Source: Myceligenerans crystallogenes
GTDB taxonomy: Bacteria > Actinomycetota > Actinomycetes > Actinomycetales > Cellulomonadaceae
Reading direction: 5' to 3'
Assembly (NCBI RefSeq): GCF_039529775.1
Contig: NZ_BAAANL010000007.1
Span: 222,409-286,408 of the forward strand
Length of the DNA stretch: 64,000 nucleotides
The number at the start of each line of letters is the position of its first letter. Position 1 is the first letter of the stretch. Made by a program: the position numbers and the translations under genes. Of this stretch, positions 50,932-60,048 are shown piece after piece. Under the pieces are notes generated by a model. That model saw only the letters and a program-made list of their open reading frames with translations. It was not told where the DNA came from and ran no database searches.

Positions 50932-52641
50932 ATGTCCGAGGCACTTGAGGCCGGCCCTGGAACCGCTGCATGCGCAGTGGACACGAGCCACCGGACGACG
51001 CGCTACTCGCTGCCCGGTTCTGTTACGTCACCAGGTATCGCCGTCACGGACCGCTCCAGTCCCACCTACCCGCGACGTTCGCTGCCGATCATTCGCGTGA
51101 ACGCAGGTCATGGTTCCGACGAGGGTACGTGCGCCCACTTCCTGCAGGCCAAGACCCACGTGACCGAGCGGAACGAGCGACCGCGACGACGGAAGGAACG
51201 CCGGAGCGACTTCCTCATCAAGGCCGTCTTCGGGGTACTGGACCTGATCGAGGGCGAGGAGCCTCAGCAGTCCCACGACCTCGAGGCCCTGGCGGCACAG
51301 CAGGGCAACTTCGGCCCCGCGGAGATCGCCTGGATAGCCAATGCCGTCACGACATTCCCCGATCTCGCTGCGGAGGGTCTGCGCCCGGTGTCGGGGTACT
51401 GGGTGAGGAGCGGCGCGTCGCCCTCCGAGTACCGAGAGCTGTATTCGTGGGGCCGCGGCTACACCACGGACGACGGAAGTCTCCGGGTCCTCGTCCTCCC
51501 GGTCCTGGCAGCCGCCTCCGTACGCCTGCCCGCGTCGTCGAAGGTGGCGATCGCCGCGTTCACCACGGCGTCCGGAACCCTGTCGTCCTGGCCGTCGAAG
51601 TGGAGCAGCCGGTTCCAGCCGGCCGAGGGCACCGCTACCGCTCCTGGCATGGTTTCAGTGCGACAGGTCGGCCTCCTCGACGGCTCCATGATCGAGCTTT
51701 TCGGCGGGACCCCGGACGAGGCCAAAGCTCTGTACGAGACTGCCGGGCGAGCGGTCGCAGCCAAGGTCACGGCTGGAGGCTCTGCCTCGCCCGGACGTGA
51801 CTGCGTCTCGTGCCGGCTGCTCGACGGCTGTGCATCAGTGCCCCGGCCAACCGCTCTCCTGGGCATTTCCGATCGCGAGGCCCCACTTCGGCAGGTCTCG
51901 GCGACGACGTTGCGTTACCACGCAGCCTGCCCACGGCAAGCCCGCCTGTCGTCAATCCATCTGTCGAGCAACGCCAAGGAATCCGCAGCGATAGAAGTCG
52001 GTCGCGTGGTCGACGACGTCCTCAACAGGGCCCACAGCACCAACGATCCTGCCTCGTGCACAGGAGACCAGCTGACGAACCTGCTCAAGGCAACGCCCCC
52101 GGCCGACGACATCGCCGACCGTGTCATCGAGCTGCTCGGTCATCACACTGCGATCTGCCCGCGGGCCGGCAGCTGCGACCTCACCGATCTCCAGGTCCAG
52201 GCCACGGTCACTGCCTTCGATCCCGACGCCTCAAGCGTCGTCGTCGCTCGGCCCGACCTGCTGTACCGGGAGGACGGCGAGCTGATCTGGCGCGAGACGA
52301 CCACGAGCTTCGCCCCTCCCGGTGGCAAGAAGCATCTCTTCGACACGAGCAAACGTCTTCAGCTCGCTCTCGCCGTGCTGCTGTGCCACGCGGGCACCCT
52401 CGGTGAGCCCGTAGCCCGGCTTGAGGTCGAGTACCTCACGGACCGTGGCCCCGACCTGCGTTATCTCGACGTCACCGACCCCGAGCTCATCGCCCAGGCC
52501 CGCGCCGTCGTCGAACCTGTCGCCCGGAACTGGCGTCAGGACGAGACCTTCGAAGCCAACCCTGGCGCCGCTTGCGGCTCCTGTTCCTACACCCGCTGGT
52601 GCCCCGATGCCGCCGCGAACGAGAGGACCGACCATGCCTGA
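50932..52641 (+). CDS. RecB/Cas4-like Fe-S protein, first gene of the pPIWI-RE operon
   Basis: A 569-aa protein. The second half resembles the RecB/Cas4 nuclease family: a first Cys in YHAACPRQARL (about 329-335), a RecB-like core VVVARPDLLYRE...LIWRETTTS (about 435-460), RLQLALAVLL (QxxxY-like), and a C-terminal CGSCSYTRWC cluster (about 547-556) as in 4Fe-4S Cas4/AddB. The usual E-x-K appears as E-T-T, so the catalytic Lys may be lost or moved. A second CxxC-x5-C set (CVSCRLLDGC, about 290-299) lies mid-protein. ATG 50932 has GGAGGA upstream. The stop overlaps the next ATG by 8 bp. Confidence 0.75.
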   Translation: MSEALEAGPGTAACAVDTSHRTTRYSLPGSVTSPGIAVTDRSSPTYPRRSLPIIRVNAGHGSDEGTCAHFLQAKTHVTERNERPRRRKERRSDFLIKAVFGVLDLIEGEEPQQSHDLEALAAQQGNFGPAEIAWIANAVTTFPDLAAEGLRPVSGYWVRSGASPSEYRELYSWGRGYTTDDGSLRVLVLPVLAAASVRLPASSKVAIAAFTTASGTLSSWPSKWSSRFQPAEGTATAPGMVSVRQVGLLDGSMIELFGGTPDEAKALYETAGRAVAAKVTAGGSASPGRDCVSCRLLDGCASVPRPTALLGISDREAPLRQVSATTLRYHAACPRQARLSSIHLSSNAKESAAIEVGRVVDDVLNRAHSTNDPASCTGDQLTNLLKATPPADDIADRVIELLGHHTAICPRAGSCDLTDLQVQATVTAFDPDASSVVVARPDLLYREDGELIWRETTTSFAPPGGKKHLFDTSKRLQLALAVLLCHAGTLGEPVARLEVEYLTDRGPDLRYLDVTDPELIAQARAVVEPVARNWRQDETFEANPGAACGSCSYTRWCPDAAANERTDHA

Positions 52642-53743
52642 CCTGATGGAGGAAACAAGTTTCCTCGCCGGCCTCGCGGCCGCCGTAAGCAGGCTGGCAA
52701 TGTGCGAGGTCCCCGGGAAGTCCGCATACGACGACGTCGTGCAGCGCGCCTACAACCATTTCGTCCTGCGCACCTTGGTGGAGGACGACTACAAGACACC
52801 GCGAAGCGTCCCGGAGATGATCGAGATCATCGCCGACCGACCCGTTCAGGAGTGGCTGCCAGGCTCGACGTCGGACACGATCCTGCTGCACGGTGACACC
52901 CGGAGCCCGACCCAGGAATGCACCGAGTTGGTCGTCGACAACCGGCGGGATCCGTTCGGTGAGAAGTACGAGAACGAGATCCTCAAGCGGGCGCTCACTG
53001 CGTGTCACGAGGCGGAAGCCCCGGATTCCTACGTCGCTTTCCGCCGCCTGTTGATCACGCGGCCCACCATGACGCACGCCGAGCTGATGCTCCAGCGCGG
53101 GGAACTCGACCTGCTCCCGGTCGCCGACCTCCTGGAGCGCTGCTACCTGGGGGTTTCACCGCGACTACGCCGTGACGGAAGCTACGCCGAGTGCGCACGG
53201 TGCCGCTGCCTCCTGCGGCCGGTGGGCAAGGATGGCTGGCGTTGCGACCTGGACCGTTGCCGAACGACGAAAGTCAAGGTCCGCCAGTATCTCGACGCAA
53301 CGACTCCGGGCGGAATCGTCCAGCTCAGCCTGCCGTTGCGCACCTTTGTCACCGGACCCGGTCTGTTCGAGATCGACCTGGAAGTCGCCATGAACAAGCG
53401 AGGTCTCAAGGTCGAGATGTGGCCCGAGTACGACGCCTACGACCTGCTCGTGACGTTCCCCGACAACAACCGCTGGGCGGTCGACGTCAAGGACTACGCC
53501 AACCCCGGCGTCCTGGGACGCACCTTCACCGGGTTCCCCTCCGCCCCGCCCCGCGACAGGGCCTTCCTCGTCGTTCCCGACTACCGCCGCACCGCCAACA
53601 AGCAGTACGCCGAGAACTTCCGCTACTCCCGGCAATCCGCCGGACGCGGCGATTCGCTCGTGGTGACCTTCCAGAAGGACTTCCTGCAGCAGGTCGACCA
53701 GATGCTGGCCTCGACTACCACCCCGGAGGGTTCGAATGCGTAA
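52634..53743 (+). CDS. pPIWI-RE-associated restriction endonuclease (REase_pPIWI_RE)
   Basis: A 369-aa protein matching the endonuclease that accompanies pPIWI-RE proteins. A helical N-terminal part (pPIWI_RE_Y-like, about 1-180) is followed by a zinc ribbon with C187 (CARCRC) and CDLDRC (about 187-210) and a C-terminal PD-(D/E)XK domain. Catalytic residues are Asp270 (AYDLLVTF) and Asp284-x-Lys286 (WAVDVKDYA), so unlike its upstream neighbour the active site is intact. It overlaps both neighbours by 8 bp, which makes it an obligate operon member. It probably cuts DNA at sites engaged by the PIWI protein, by analogy with the predicted R-loop-targeting role of this family. Confidence 0.85.
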   Translation: MPDLMEETSFLAGLAAAVSRLAMCEVPGKSAYDDVVQRAYNHFVLRTLVEDDYKTPRSVPEMIEIIADRPVQEWLPGSTSDTILLHGDTRSPTQECTELVVDNRRDPFGEKYENEILKRALTACHEAEAPDSYVAFRRLLITRPTMTHAELMLQRGELDLLPVADLLERCYLGVSPRLRRDGSYAECARCRCLLRPVGKDGWRCDLDRCRTTKVKVRQYLDATTPGGIVQLSLPLRTFVTGPGLFEIDLEVAMNKRGLKVEMWPEYDAYDLLVTFPDNNRWAVDVKDYANPGVLGRTFTGFPSAPPRDRAFLVVPDYRRTANKQYAENFRYSRQSAGRGDSLVVTFQKDFLQQVDQMLASTTTPEGSNA

Positions 53744-56700
53744 CACCAGCGGGTGGAGCCGCCCGATCACCCAGGCCCTGCACGGCTGGCCGAAGGACAG
53801 GCCGGAGTTGCTCCGGCCCGCCGAACTTGCCGAGGTCGAGCTCGCGCTCTACCTGCTTGCCGAGGTGGACCCTGCGGCCCGGGCAATTGACCTCTGGCCC
53901 CTGCTCAGCGGCTTCCCTTACGCCCAGGCGTTCGTCCCTGACCTGTCCGAGGAGACCCGGCGCCGCATCGAGACAGCCCGTCACTACCTCAGCGGGCTGC
54001 GCCGCCGGTACATCTGGACCCACCGCCTCGACCAGTACCTCGCCGTTCCTCAGCACCTGCGCGGTTACGACCTCGACGGTCCGGAGGCCGTACCTGCAGC
54101 CCGGCAGCCGTCCATCGCCCCCGACCGGTTCGATGTCTACGAGCGGGCCCTCCAAGGGCTCGACCAGGCATCAGGCAAGGAGCTCCCGATCGCCGGTAAG
54201 GGCGAGCATCGGTTCAGCACGGGCCGTGACCTCCACGGCGTCGTCATCCCGGCTGCCCTGGCCGATCTCCCGAGGCCCGCACAGATGCCGTTTCGCCTGG
54301 GCAAGGCCGGCAAGGGCAAGCCCATCGTCGTCAGCCGGAGCGATCTGCGTGAGGCTGCCCGCGCCATGGACGCCGCCGAGGCGGCCAACCCGAACGCCAG
54401 GCGCCGCAACTGGCTCAAGAGCCTCGGCGAGGTCGAGATGTCCGTCGCCGCCGTCGGCGGACCCGCGTCGTTCGGCGACGACGGCTTCAGCCACGCCGCC
54501 GAGTGGGAACTAAGCATCGACCATCTGTTCCACCTGGTCGGCATGGTGGGAGCCGGCAAGAGCACGATCATGCACCTGCTGACCTACCACTGCGTCGTCG
54601 AGCTCGGCCTCAAGGTGACGATCGTCGTGGGCGACGTCGCCGAGAGCCTGAAGACGACGACGACGTTCAACAACCTGCTGCACGACCAGCTCACGGCGGC
54701 TCCCATCGTCGGCCGTTCCACCCGGGAGCGTCACCTCCAGCGGCTCCACCGGCGCAAGCACTCGGCCGGCGCAGCCTCGATGCTCGCGCACTCCGATCCC
54801 GCCTTCAACTACCTGTCCAGCGCCTGTGCCATCGATGCGCTGCGCGGGTACGAGGGCATCGAGCCGCTCCGGATCGCCGAGGCGCCCTGCGAGCGGCTGC
54901 AGCCGGTGCACGCACCGTCCCACGACGACCTGCTGAACCCGGAGCTGGCCACGGACGAACAGGAGGCGCCACGCGAGAAGGTCATCGACAAGAAGCCGCA
55001 CGGCTGCCCGCTGTGGTCCGTGTGCCCACGCCATGTCGCGGCCCGCGAACTGGTCGACGCCCCGGTCTGGGTCGCCACGATGCCGGGTCTCCTGCATGCC
55101 CGTGTCCCTCGCCACCAGACCGGCGAGAACGTGCGCTACCTCGAGGCCGCTGCCGACCGCAGTGACCTGATCATCATCGACGAGGCCGACAGGGTCCAGA
55201 CCCAGCTCGACACCGCATTCGCGCCGGCCGAGACCCTCTGCGGCAACGGCGAGGAGTCGTCGTGGATCGACTGGCTGCAGCGCCACACGATCAGCCAGCT
55301 CACGGCCCAGGGCCGCAAGGGACTGACCGATGCGTTCATCTCCCGGTGGACCGCCTCCCTCGACGTCGTGCACCACGCCGCCGACCGGATCTACATGATG
55401 CTCAACACGTCCGACGACCTGCGCCGGTGGGTCGGCACCAACTACTTCTCCGCCGTGACGCTGCACCAGCGGCTCTACGGCCGCTGGGCAGGGCCCGAGG
55501 AGGACCGGACCCCTGAGCAGGAGGAGAACGCTAAGTTCTTCGAGAGCGTGCTGGACGCCTTCCGCGACAACCCGATCCAGCCGGTGCCCGCGCCCATGCG
55601 TTCGACCGACAAGGGCAAGCTCGTCGCCGAGCTCGTCGACCTGACCAACATGCTGCTCACGTCGGGCGAGGACGTGGGCAGGCTCGAGGCCTGTCTCAAA
55701 GACCTCACCCGAGGGGCCTTCGACCGGTCGTCCGACAAGGAGCGTGACCGAAAGCGCTTCGCCCTGGCGATGCTCCTGGCCGCCCTCTCCGACCAGCTCA
55801 CCGTCCTGACGAACATGTGGCCGAGCGTCGAGGCGGAGCTCAACCTCGAATCCGCCGCCAACACCCTGACGCGCCGCCCGCCGAAAGACTTCGAGGCCGT
55901 CATGGCCGAGTCCCCGATGGGCAACATCCTGGGGTTCCAGCTCACCGAGGAACGTCCCGGCCCGCCCGCCCACAGCGGATCCCTCCGCTTCTTCCACTGC
56001 AACGGCGTCGGCCGCGATCTCCTGCACCGCCTCCCGGACCTGGGCCTGTCCGAGGACATCCCCGGCCCGCACGTGATGCTCATGTCCGGGACCAGCTGGG
56101 CTGGCACCTCCACCCGTTACCACCTGGGTCTCCCGGTGAACGCGATCCTGCGCCCGCCGCAGAAGAACGTCGACGCCGTACGCAGGACGTCGTTCTCGCT
56201 GAACCTCCAGTACGACCAGAAGGGCGACGCGATCTGGATCTCCGGAACCCGTCAGCAGGACCGGCCCGCCGCGATGAAGGCACTTCTCACCGGGCTCGCG
56301 GTCCCCGACCCCAGCCTGCCGGGTTCGCTGAGCCCTCTGGAGATCGAGCTCGAGGACCTCCCCCAGGACCGCCGCCGTCTCCTGCTGCTCACCGGCTCGT
56401 ACGACGAGGCCCGGACGGTGGCCCAGTTCCTGCACGAGCAGAGGCGCTGGAAGGACAGGGTCACGCTCCTCATCGCCGACGACGCCGACCAGGACGACGC
56501 CTGGTACTCGCTGCGACGCGGCGACGTCGCGAACTTCGCCGCCCTGGACAGCGAGATCCTCGTCGCCCCGCTGCTCGCGGTCGAACGCGGGCACAACATC
56601 GTCCTGGACGACGGGACCGCCGCGATCGGCGCCGTGTACTTCCTCGTGCGCCCGCACGACAAGCCCGATGACATCAACCTCGCCATCCATGCCATCAACG

Positions 56701-57164
56701 ACTGGGCCATGCGCTACACGCAGCCGGGGGGCGGCGAGTTCTTCGGGCTCCCCGGGAAGTTCCCGACGATCGACGCGGCGGCCGGCGAGTTCCGCCAGGA
56801 GGCCCGGCGCAAGTGGTACCGGTACCTGACCCGGAAGGTCGCCTGGAGCGGGCTCGGCAACGCCGAGAAGGACTCCTTCGCCTGGGACCAGCTCGTGGTG
56901 ATGTGGCAGGTCATCGGACGGCTCGTGCGTGGTGGTGTCGAGGCCCGCGTGCGGTTCTGTGACGCGGCATTCGTCCCCGTGGGTGCCCGTCCCGATCACC
57001 TGCAGGACACGCCACGGACGTCGCTCCTGGTGCGTTTCCGGCAGATCCTCGCCCCGTACTTCGACCTCAACGACACCACGACAACCCCGGCGGACAAGAC
57101 CGTCGCCGCGGCCCTGCTCCAGCCCTTCTGGGACGCCCTGACCGAGATCAACGAAAGGGAATGA
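53736..57164 (+). CDS. DinG-like helicase of the pPIWI-RE system (pPIWI_RE_Z)
   Basis: A 1142-aa SF2 helicase. The N-terminal about 250 residues correspond to the pPIWI_RE_Z region. The helicase core has Walker A GMVGAGKST (269-277), a DEAD box IIIDEADRVQ (Asp482 to Asp485), and motif VI QVIGRLVRGG (from Gln1058). Four cysteines between motifs I and II (C364, C385, C424 and C430, with PHGCPLWSVCP) may bind an Fe-S cluster as in XPD/DinG enzymes, which unwind DNA or RNA-DNA hybrids. It starts 8 bp inside the endonuclease gene and ends 1 nt before the PIWI gene. Confidence 0.87.
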   Translation: MRNTSGWSRPITQALHGWPKDRPELLRPAELAEVELALYLLAEVDPAARAIDLWPLLSGFPYAQAFVPDLSEETRRRIETARHYLSGLRRRYIWTHRLDQYLAVPQHLRGYDLDGPEAVPAARQPSIAPDRFDVYERALQGLDQASGKELPIAGKGEHRFSTGRDLHGVVIPAALADLPRPAQMPFRLGKAGKGKPIVVSRSDLREAARAMDAAEAANPNARRRNWLKSLGEVEMSVAAVGGPASFGDDGFSHAAEWELSIDHLFHLVGMVGAGKSTIMHLLTYHCVVELGLKVTIVVGDVAESLKTTTTFNNLLHDQLTAAPIVGRSTRERHLQRLHRRKHSAGAASMLAHSDPAFNYLSSACAIDALRGYEGIEPLRIAEAPCERLQPVHAPSHDDLLNPELATDEQEAPREKVIDKKPHGCPLWSVCPRHVAARELVDAPVWVATMPGLLHARVPRHQTGENVRYLEAAADRSDLIIIDEADRVQTQLDTAFAPAETLCGNGEESSWIDWLQRHTISQLTAQGRKGLTDAFISRWTASLDVVHHAADRIYMMLNTSDDLRRWVGTNYFSAVTLHQRLYGRWAGPEEDRTPEQEENAKFFESVLDAFRDNPIQPVPAPMRSTDKGKLVAELVDLTNMLLTSGEDVGRLEACLKDLTRGAFDRSSDKERDRKRFALAMLLAALSDQLTVLTNMWPSVEAELNLESAANTLTRRPPKDFEAVMAESPMGNILGFQLTEERPGPPAHSGSLRFFHCNGVGRDLLHRLPDLGLSEDIPGPHVMLMSGTSWAGTSTRYHLGLPVNAILRPPQKNVDAVRRTSFSLNLQYDQKGDAIWISGTRQQDRPAAMKALLTGLAVPDPSLPGSLSPLEIELEDLPQDRRRLLLLTGSYDEARTVAQFLHEQRRWKDRVTLLIADDADQDDAWYSLRRGDVANFAALDSEILVAPLLAVERGHNIVLDDGTAAIGAVYFLVRPHDKPDDINLAIHAINDWAMRYTQPGGGEFFGLPGKFPTIDAAAGEFRQEARRKWYRYLTRKVAWSGLGNAEKDSFAWDQLVVMWQVIGRLVRGGVEARVRFCDAAFVPVGARPDHLQDTPRTSLLVRFRQILAPYFDLNDTTTTPADKTVAAALLQPFWDALTEINERE

Positions 57165-57165
57165 G

Positions 57166-59997
57166 ATGACCCACGACGTCGAGACCGCGGCCTACCGGCT
57201 GCGGCTGCCGGCGGACCTGCCGAGTGTGCTCGGCAGCTTCCACTCCTTCGCCCTGCCCGAACACTGGCCGGACATCATCCGGCAGGTCTGGGACCACGGC
57301 GGCAAGCCCCACGACCCGACCTGGAACCTGCCGGGTGCCAAGCGTCTGAACCACGCCCTGCGCGCCCTCGTCCCCGACGTCCTGTACACGGGAAAGCTGG
57401 GCCTGGCGTCGGCTGACACCTGGCTCTACGCCAGGCAGCCGGTCGACACGAACCTGCTCAAGCGGACGATGCAGTCGTACCTGCGAGGCTGGCTCGACAC
57501 CAAGAGCGACTACCCGAAGTTGCGGGAAGCAGTCTCGGCCCTTGACGTCGAATCGCACGCGGAGGACTGGCACTCCGTCGACGTCGACCCGGCCTGGGTC
57601 GGGGTGAACACGGCCGGGACCGCCACAGTCGACCCGGTGCTGTACCGCCTGATCCCGGAAGCCGTCGCCGCCCGCATCCTGGCACTCGGGAAGTTCGACG
57701 ACCAGCTGTCGTTCGTCCAGGTCGCCACGGACCAGGGCGCCGAGCTCATGTCATGGCCGCCGCTGGAGCACCCCGTGAAGGGACGCGGTCGCGAGACCAC
57801 GGTCAGCCGCTTCTCGGCTGTCATCACGATCGCCCTGATGACCACGCCGTTCGACCCGGGACCGCGCCTGCACCTGGGGGTCAAGATCCGTCGGTGGGTG
57901 TCCTCCGGCAAGCTCTACATCCCCTCCGGGTCCTCCGCCTCGGTCTATCTCCGACCGCCCACCGACCCTGCGGCAGGTCCCGGGCAGACCCGGTTCGCTG
58001 TGCCCTACCTCGGGTACGACAAGAAGACCCGGGCCAACGCCTGGAAGAACAACGGGCCGACGGGGGTTCTGGCGCACCTCACGGAGACTGGCCGGTTCCC
58101 TGACGCGGCACGGATCTCCACCGATCCGGGCGCCTACCTGCCGCCTACCCTGGGCCTTGAGGCCGCAGTGACCCACCACACCCGCATGACCCCGCACGCC
58201 GTTCAGACCGGGATCATGCCGGAAGAACGCCGCCGGATCCTCACCTGGGCAGCCCAGGCTCTTCCGGACGCCTTCGAGCCCGCCCTCAACCTGCAGGCCG
58301 TCGTCGGGCGGCCGAGGATCGAGCGCCAGTACGTCAAGCGCACCTCGATCCCCGAGGAGCCGACACCACCGAAGAAGCCCGACCCCGAGAACGCCGAGGC
58401 CATAGCGAAATACGCGGATGAACTCGCCGAGTTCGAACGAAAGCACGTCGTCTGGACGGTCAAGCATCCCGTCGCGGTCGCGCGCCGTGCCGACGACGAC
58501 GCCACGAACGCCGGCCGCAACCGCGAACTGCTCCTACGCGGGACGCAGGGCACCGAGCTTCGGGTCGACGTCGTCACCGACACCGACGCCGTCAGGACCG
58601 CCCTGCTCTCAGCGGCCGGCAACTGGCTCGGTCTCGAACCCGTCGAGACCGGCGCACCGGAGCACCACGTGGTCTTCCGCGAGGGCGACCTCGCGGTGCG
58701 CCTCATCTGCCACACCGCGAGCCGTCTGACGAGCGCGCTCGGCAACGGCACCCATCCCGCCCGGGGCGAGGCCCACCAGCAGGCGATCCACGACCGCGCC
58801 ACGTTCGTCCAGCAGTACCTGGAGGAGCAGGAGTTCACGAGTGAGCTCGTCCTCGCCGAGATCCTCGCCCCCAAGGAGTTCACCAAGCAGGGGATCCCCC
58901 GATGCGACCCGTACGACGCCGTCCGCCAGGGTGCCGCACGCGCCGGCCGGGTCACCCAGTTCATCACCACCAGCGGCGATGGCGACCTCGCCTTCCGGGC
59001 CCAGGCCGCCTGGGCCGACGGTCTGCGGTCCCTCGGGATCAGCCTCGTGCCGCCTCACTCCGCGAACCCCAGCCTGCCGGACACGATCGATCAGGTGGCC
59101 TTCTGGCAGGTCCGGCGGAATGTGACAGGAACTGTGCCGAAAGCGGTGTGGATGCCGATCGCCGTCCTGGTGCGGCCTGACCAGGCCCGGGTCCTGGCCC
59201 AGACTCCCGAGAGCAAGGGATGGATCCCCTACAACCAGCTCCTCTGCGAGCTGGCGACCGCCGAGCCCCATACCAGGGAGTTCTCCGATGCCCAGCGGCA
59301 GTCCGAGGCGATGGCTCGCTTCCTTCGGGTCACGCTCCCCTCGCTCAAGGGCCGCCCGCTCCTGCTCCTCGCCGAGGCCGCGAATCTCCGGGAGCGGTGG
59401 TCCTGGCTGAAGGACTCCAGCCTGGAGGCGGACCGCATCTCCCTCGGGGAGACCGACACGATGCGTCTGGCGACCCACAACAAGCAGCTCCGTATCGTCC
59501 GCGTTCGTACGGACGCCAACCGACTGGAGACCCCGATGTGGTGGGCCACGCCCCGTGACGATGAGCCGGCAGGCTTCACCAAGACGGTCCTCCAGGCGGA
59601 GGGCGCCGGACCGGAGAACCGCGTCTTCTACAGCCTGGCCGAGAAGAGCAGCAAGCTGAACACCCACAACAAGGCGATGCGGAAACTCACCCGCGACGAC
59701 ACCAAGGCCCCGTCCCCGGACAAGGCAGCCCCCGTCCCGCGGATGATCGAGCTCACGGTCGCCGGTCTCGCCCCGTCCGACGACGACGGCGCGGCCACGG
59801 CCTGGGCGACCTTCGTCCATCAGCAGCGCTTCACGGCCGACTACCCCGAGGGCAGGGAACTGCCCTACGCCCTGGACCTCTGCAAGCGTGCCGGGGCCTA
59901 CGCCTTCCCCGAGAGCGCTCAGGAGGAGGAAGGCGAGTCTGCTCCCGAGGTCATCGAGTTCGAGCAGGGCGTCTTCGACCTCGACCTCGACGCCTGA
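57166..59997 (+). CDS. pPIWI-RE protein (prokaryotic Argonaute/PIWI superfamily)
   Basis: A 943-aa member of the pPIWI-RE family, a divergent prokaryotic PIWI group named for a conserved Arg and Glu. The N-terminal X region (DUF3962) ends in AVITIALMTTPFDPGP and KIRRWVS (about 220-245). The C-terminal MID/RNase H-like module starts near 575 (YDAVRQGAARAGRVTQFI) and contains RPLLLLAEAANLRERW (about 728-743) and PRMIELTVAG (about 857-866, the R-E pair), ending at LPYALDLCKRAGAYA. The first catalytic-strand position shows Glu rather than Asp, so nuclease activity is doubtful. It may use a guide to recognise R-loops, with cutting left to its partner endonuclease. Confidence 0.88.
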   Translation: MTHDVETAAYRLRLPADLPSVLGSFHSFALPEHWPDIIRQVWDHGGKPHDPTWNLPGAKRLNHALRALVPDVLYTGKLGLASADTWLYARQPVDTNLLKRTMQSYLRGWLDTKSDYPKLREAVSALDVESHAEDWHSVDVDPAWVGVNTAGTATVDPVLYRLIPEAVAARILALGKFDDQLSFVQVATDQGAELMSWPPLEHPVKGRGRETTVSRFSAVITIALMTTPFDPGPRLHLGVKIRRWVSSGKLYIPSGSSASVYLRPPTDPAAGPGQTRFAVPYLGYDKKTRANAWKNNGPTGVLAHLTETGRFPDAARISTDPGAYLPPTLGLEAAVTHHTRMTPHAVQTGIMPEERRRILTWAAQALPDAFEPALNLQAVVGRPRIERQYVKRTSIPEEPTPPKKPDPENAEAIAKYADELAEFERKHVVWTVKHPVAVARRADDDATNAGRNRELLLRGTQGTELRVDVVTDTDAVRTALLSAAGNWLGLEPVETGAPEHHVVFREGDLAVRLICHTASRLTSALGNGTHPARGEAHQQAIHDRATFVQQYLEEQEFTSELVLAEILAPKEFTKQGIPRCDPYDAVRQGAARAGRVTQFITTSGDGDLAFRAQAAWADGLRSLGISLVPPHSANPSLPDTIDQVAFWQVRRNVTGTVPKAVWMPIAVLVRPDQARVLAQTPESKGWIPYNQLLCELATAEPHTREFSDAQRQSEAMARFLRVTLPSLKGRPLLLLAEAANLRERWSWLKDSSLEADRISLGETDTMRLATHNKQLRIVRVRTDANRLETPMWWATPRDDEPAGFTKTVLQAEGAGPENRVFYSLAEKSSKLNTHNKAMRKLTRDDTKAPSPDKAAPVPRMIELTVAGLAPSDDDGAATAWATFVHQQRFTADYPEGRELPYALDLCKRAGAYAFPESAQEEEGESAPEVIEFEQGVFDLDLDA

Positions 59998-60000
59998 CGG

Positions 60001-60041
60001 ACGGCTGCCGGACCCGGAAGACGATCCGGTCCGGCAGCCGT
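60001..60041. terminator. 14-bp bidirectional terminator closing the pPIWI-RE operon
   Basis: ACGGCTGCCGGACC (60001-60014) pairs perfectly with GGTCCGGCAGCCGT (60028-60041) around a 13-nt loop. It sits 4 nt after the pPIWI-RE stop and 8 nt before the convergent helicase-kinase stop. Confidence 0.8.
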
Positions 60042-60048
60042 ACCACTC

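Noticed and set aside
54510..56999. Long minus-strand frame opposite the DinG-like helicase
   Set aside because: It is antisense to a gene with clear Walker and motif VI sequences, and the translation has no domain character.
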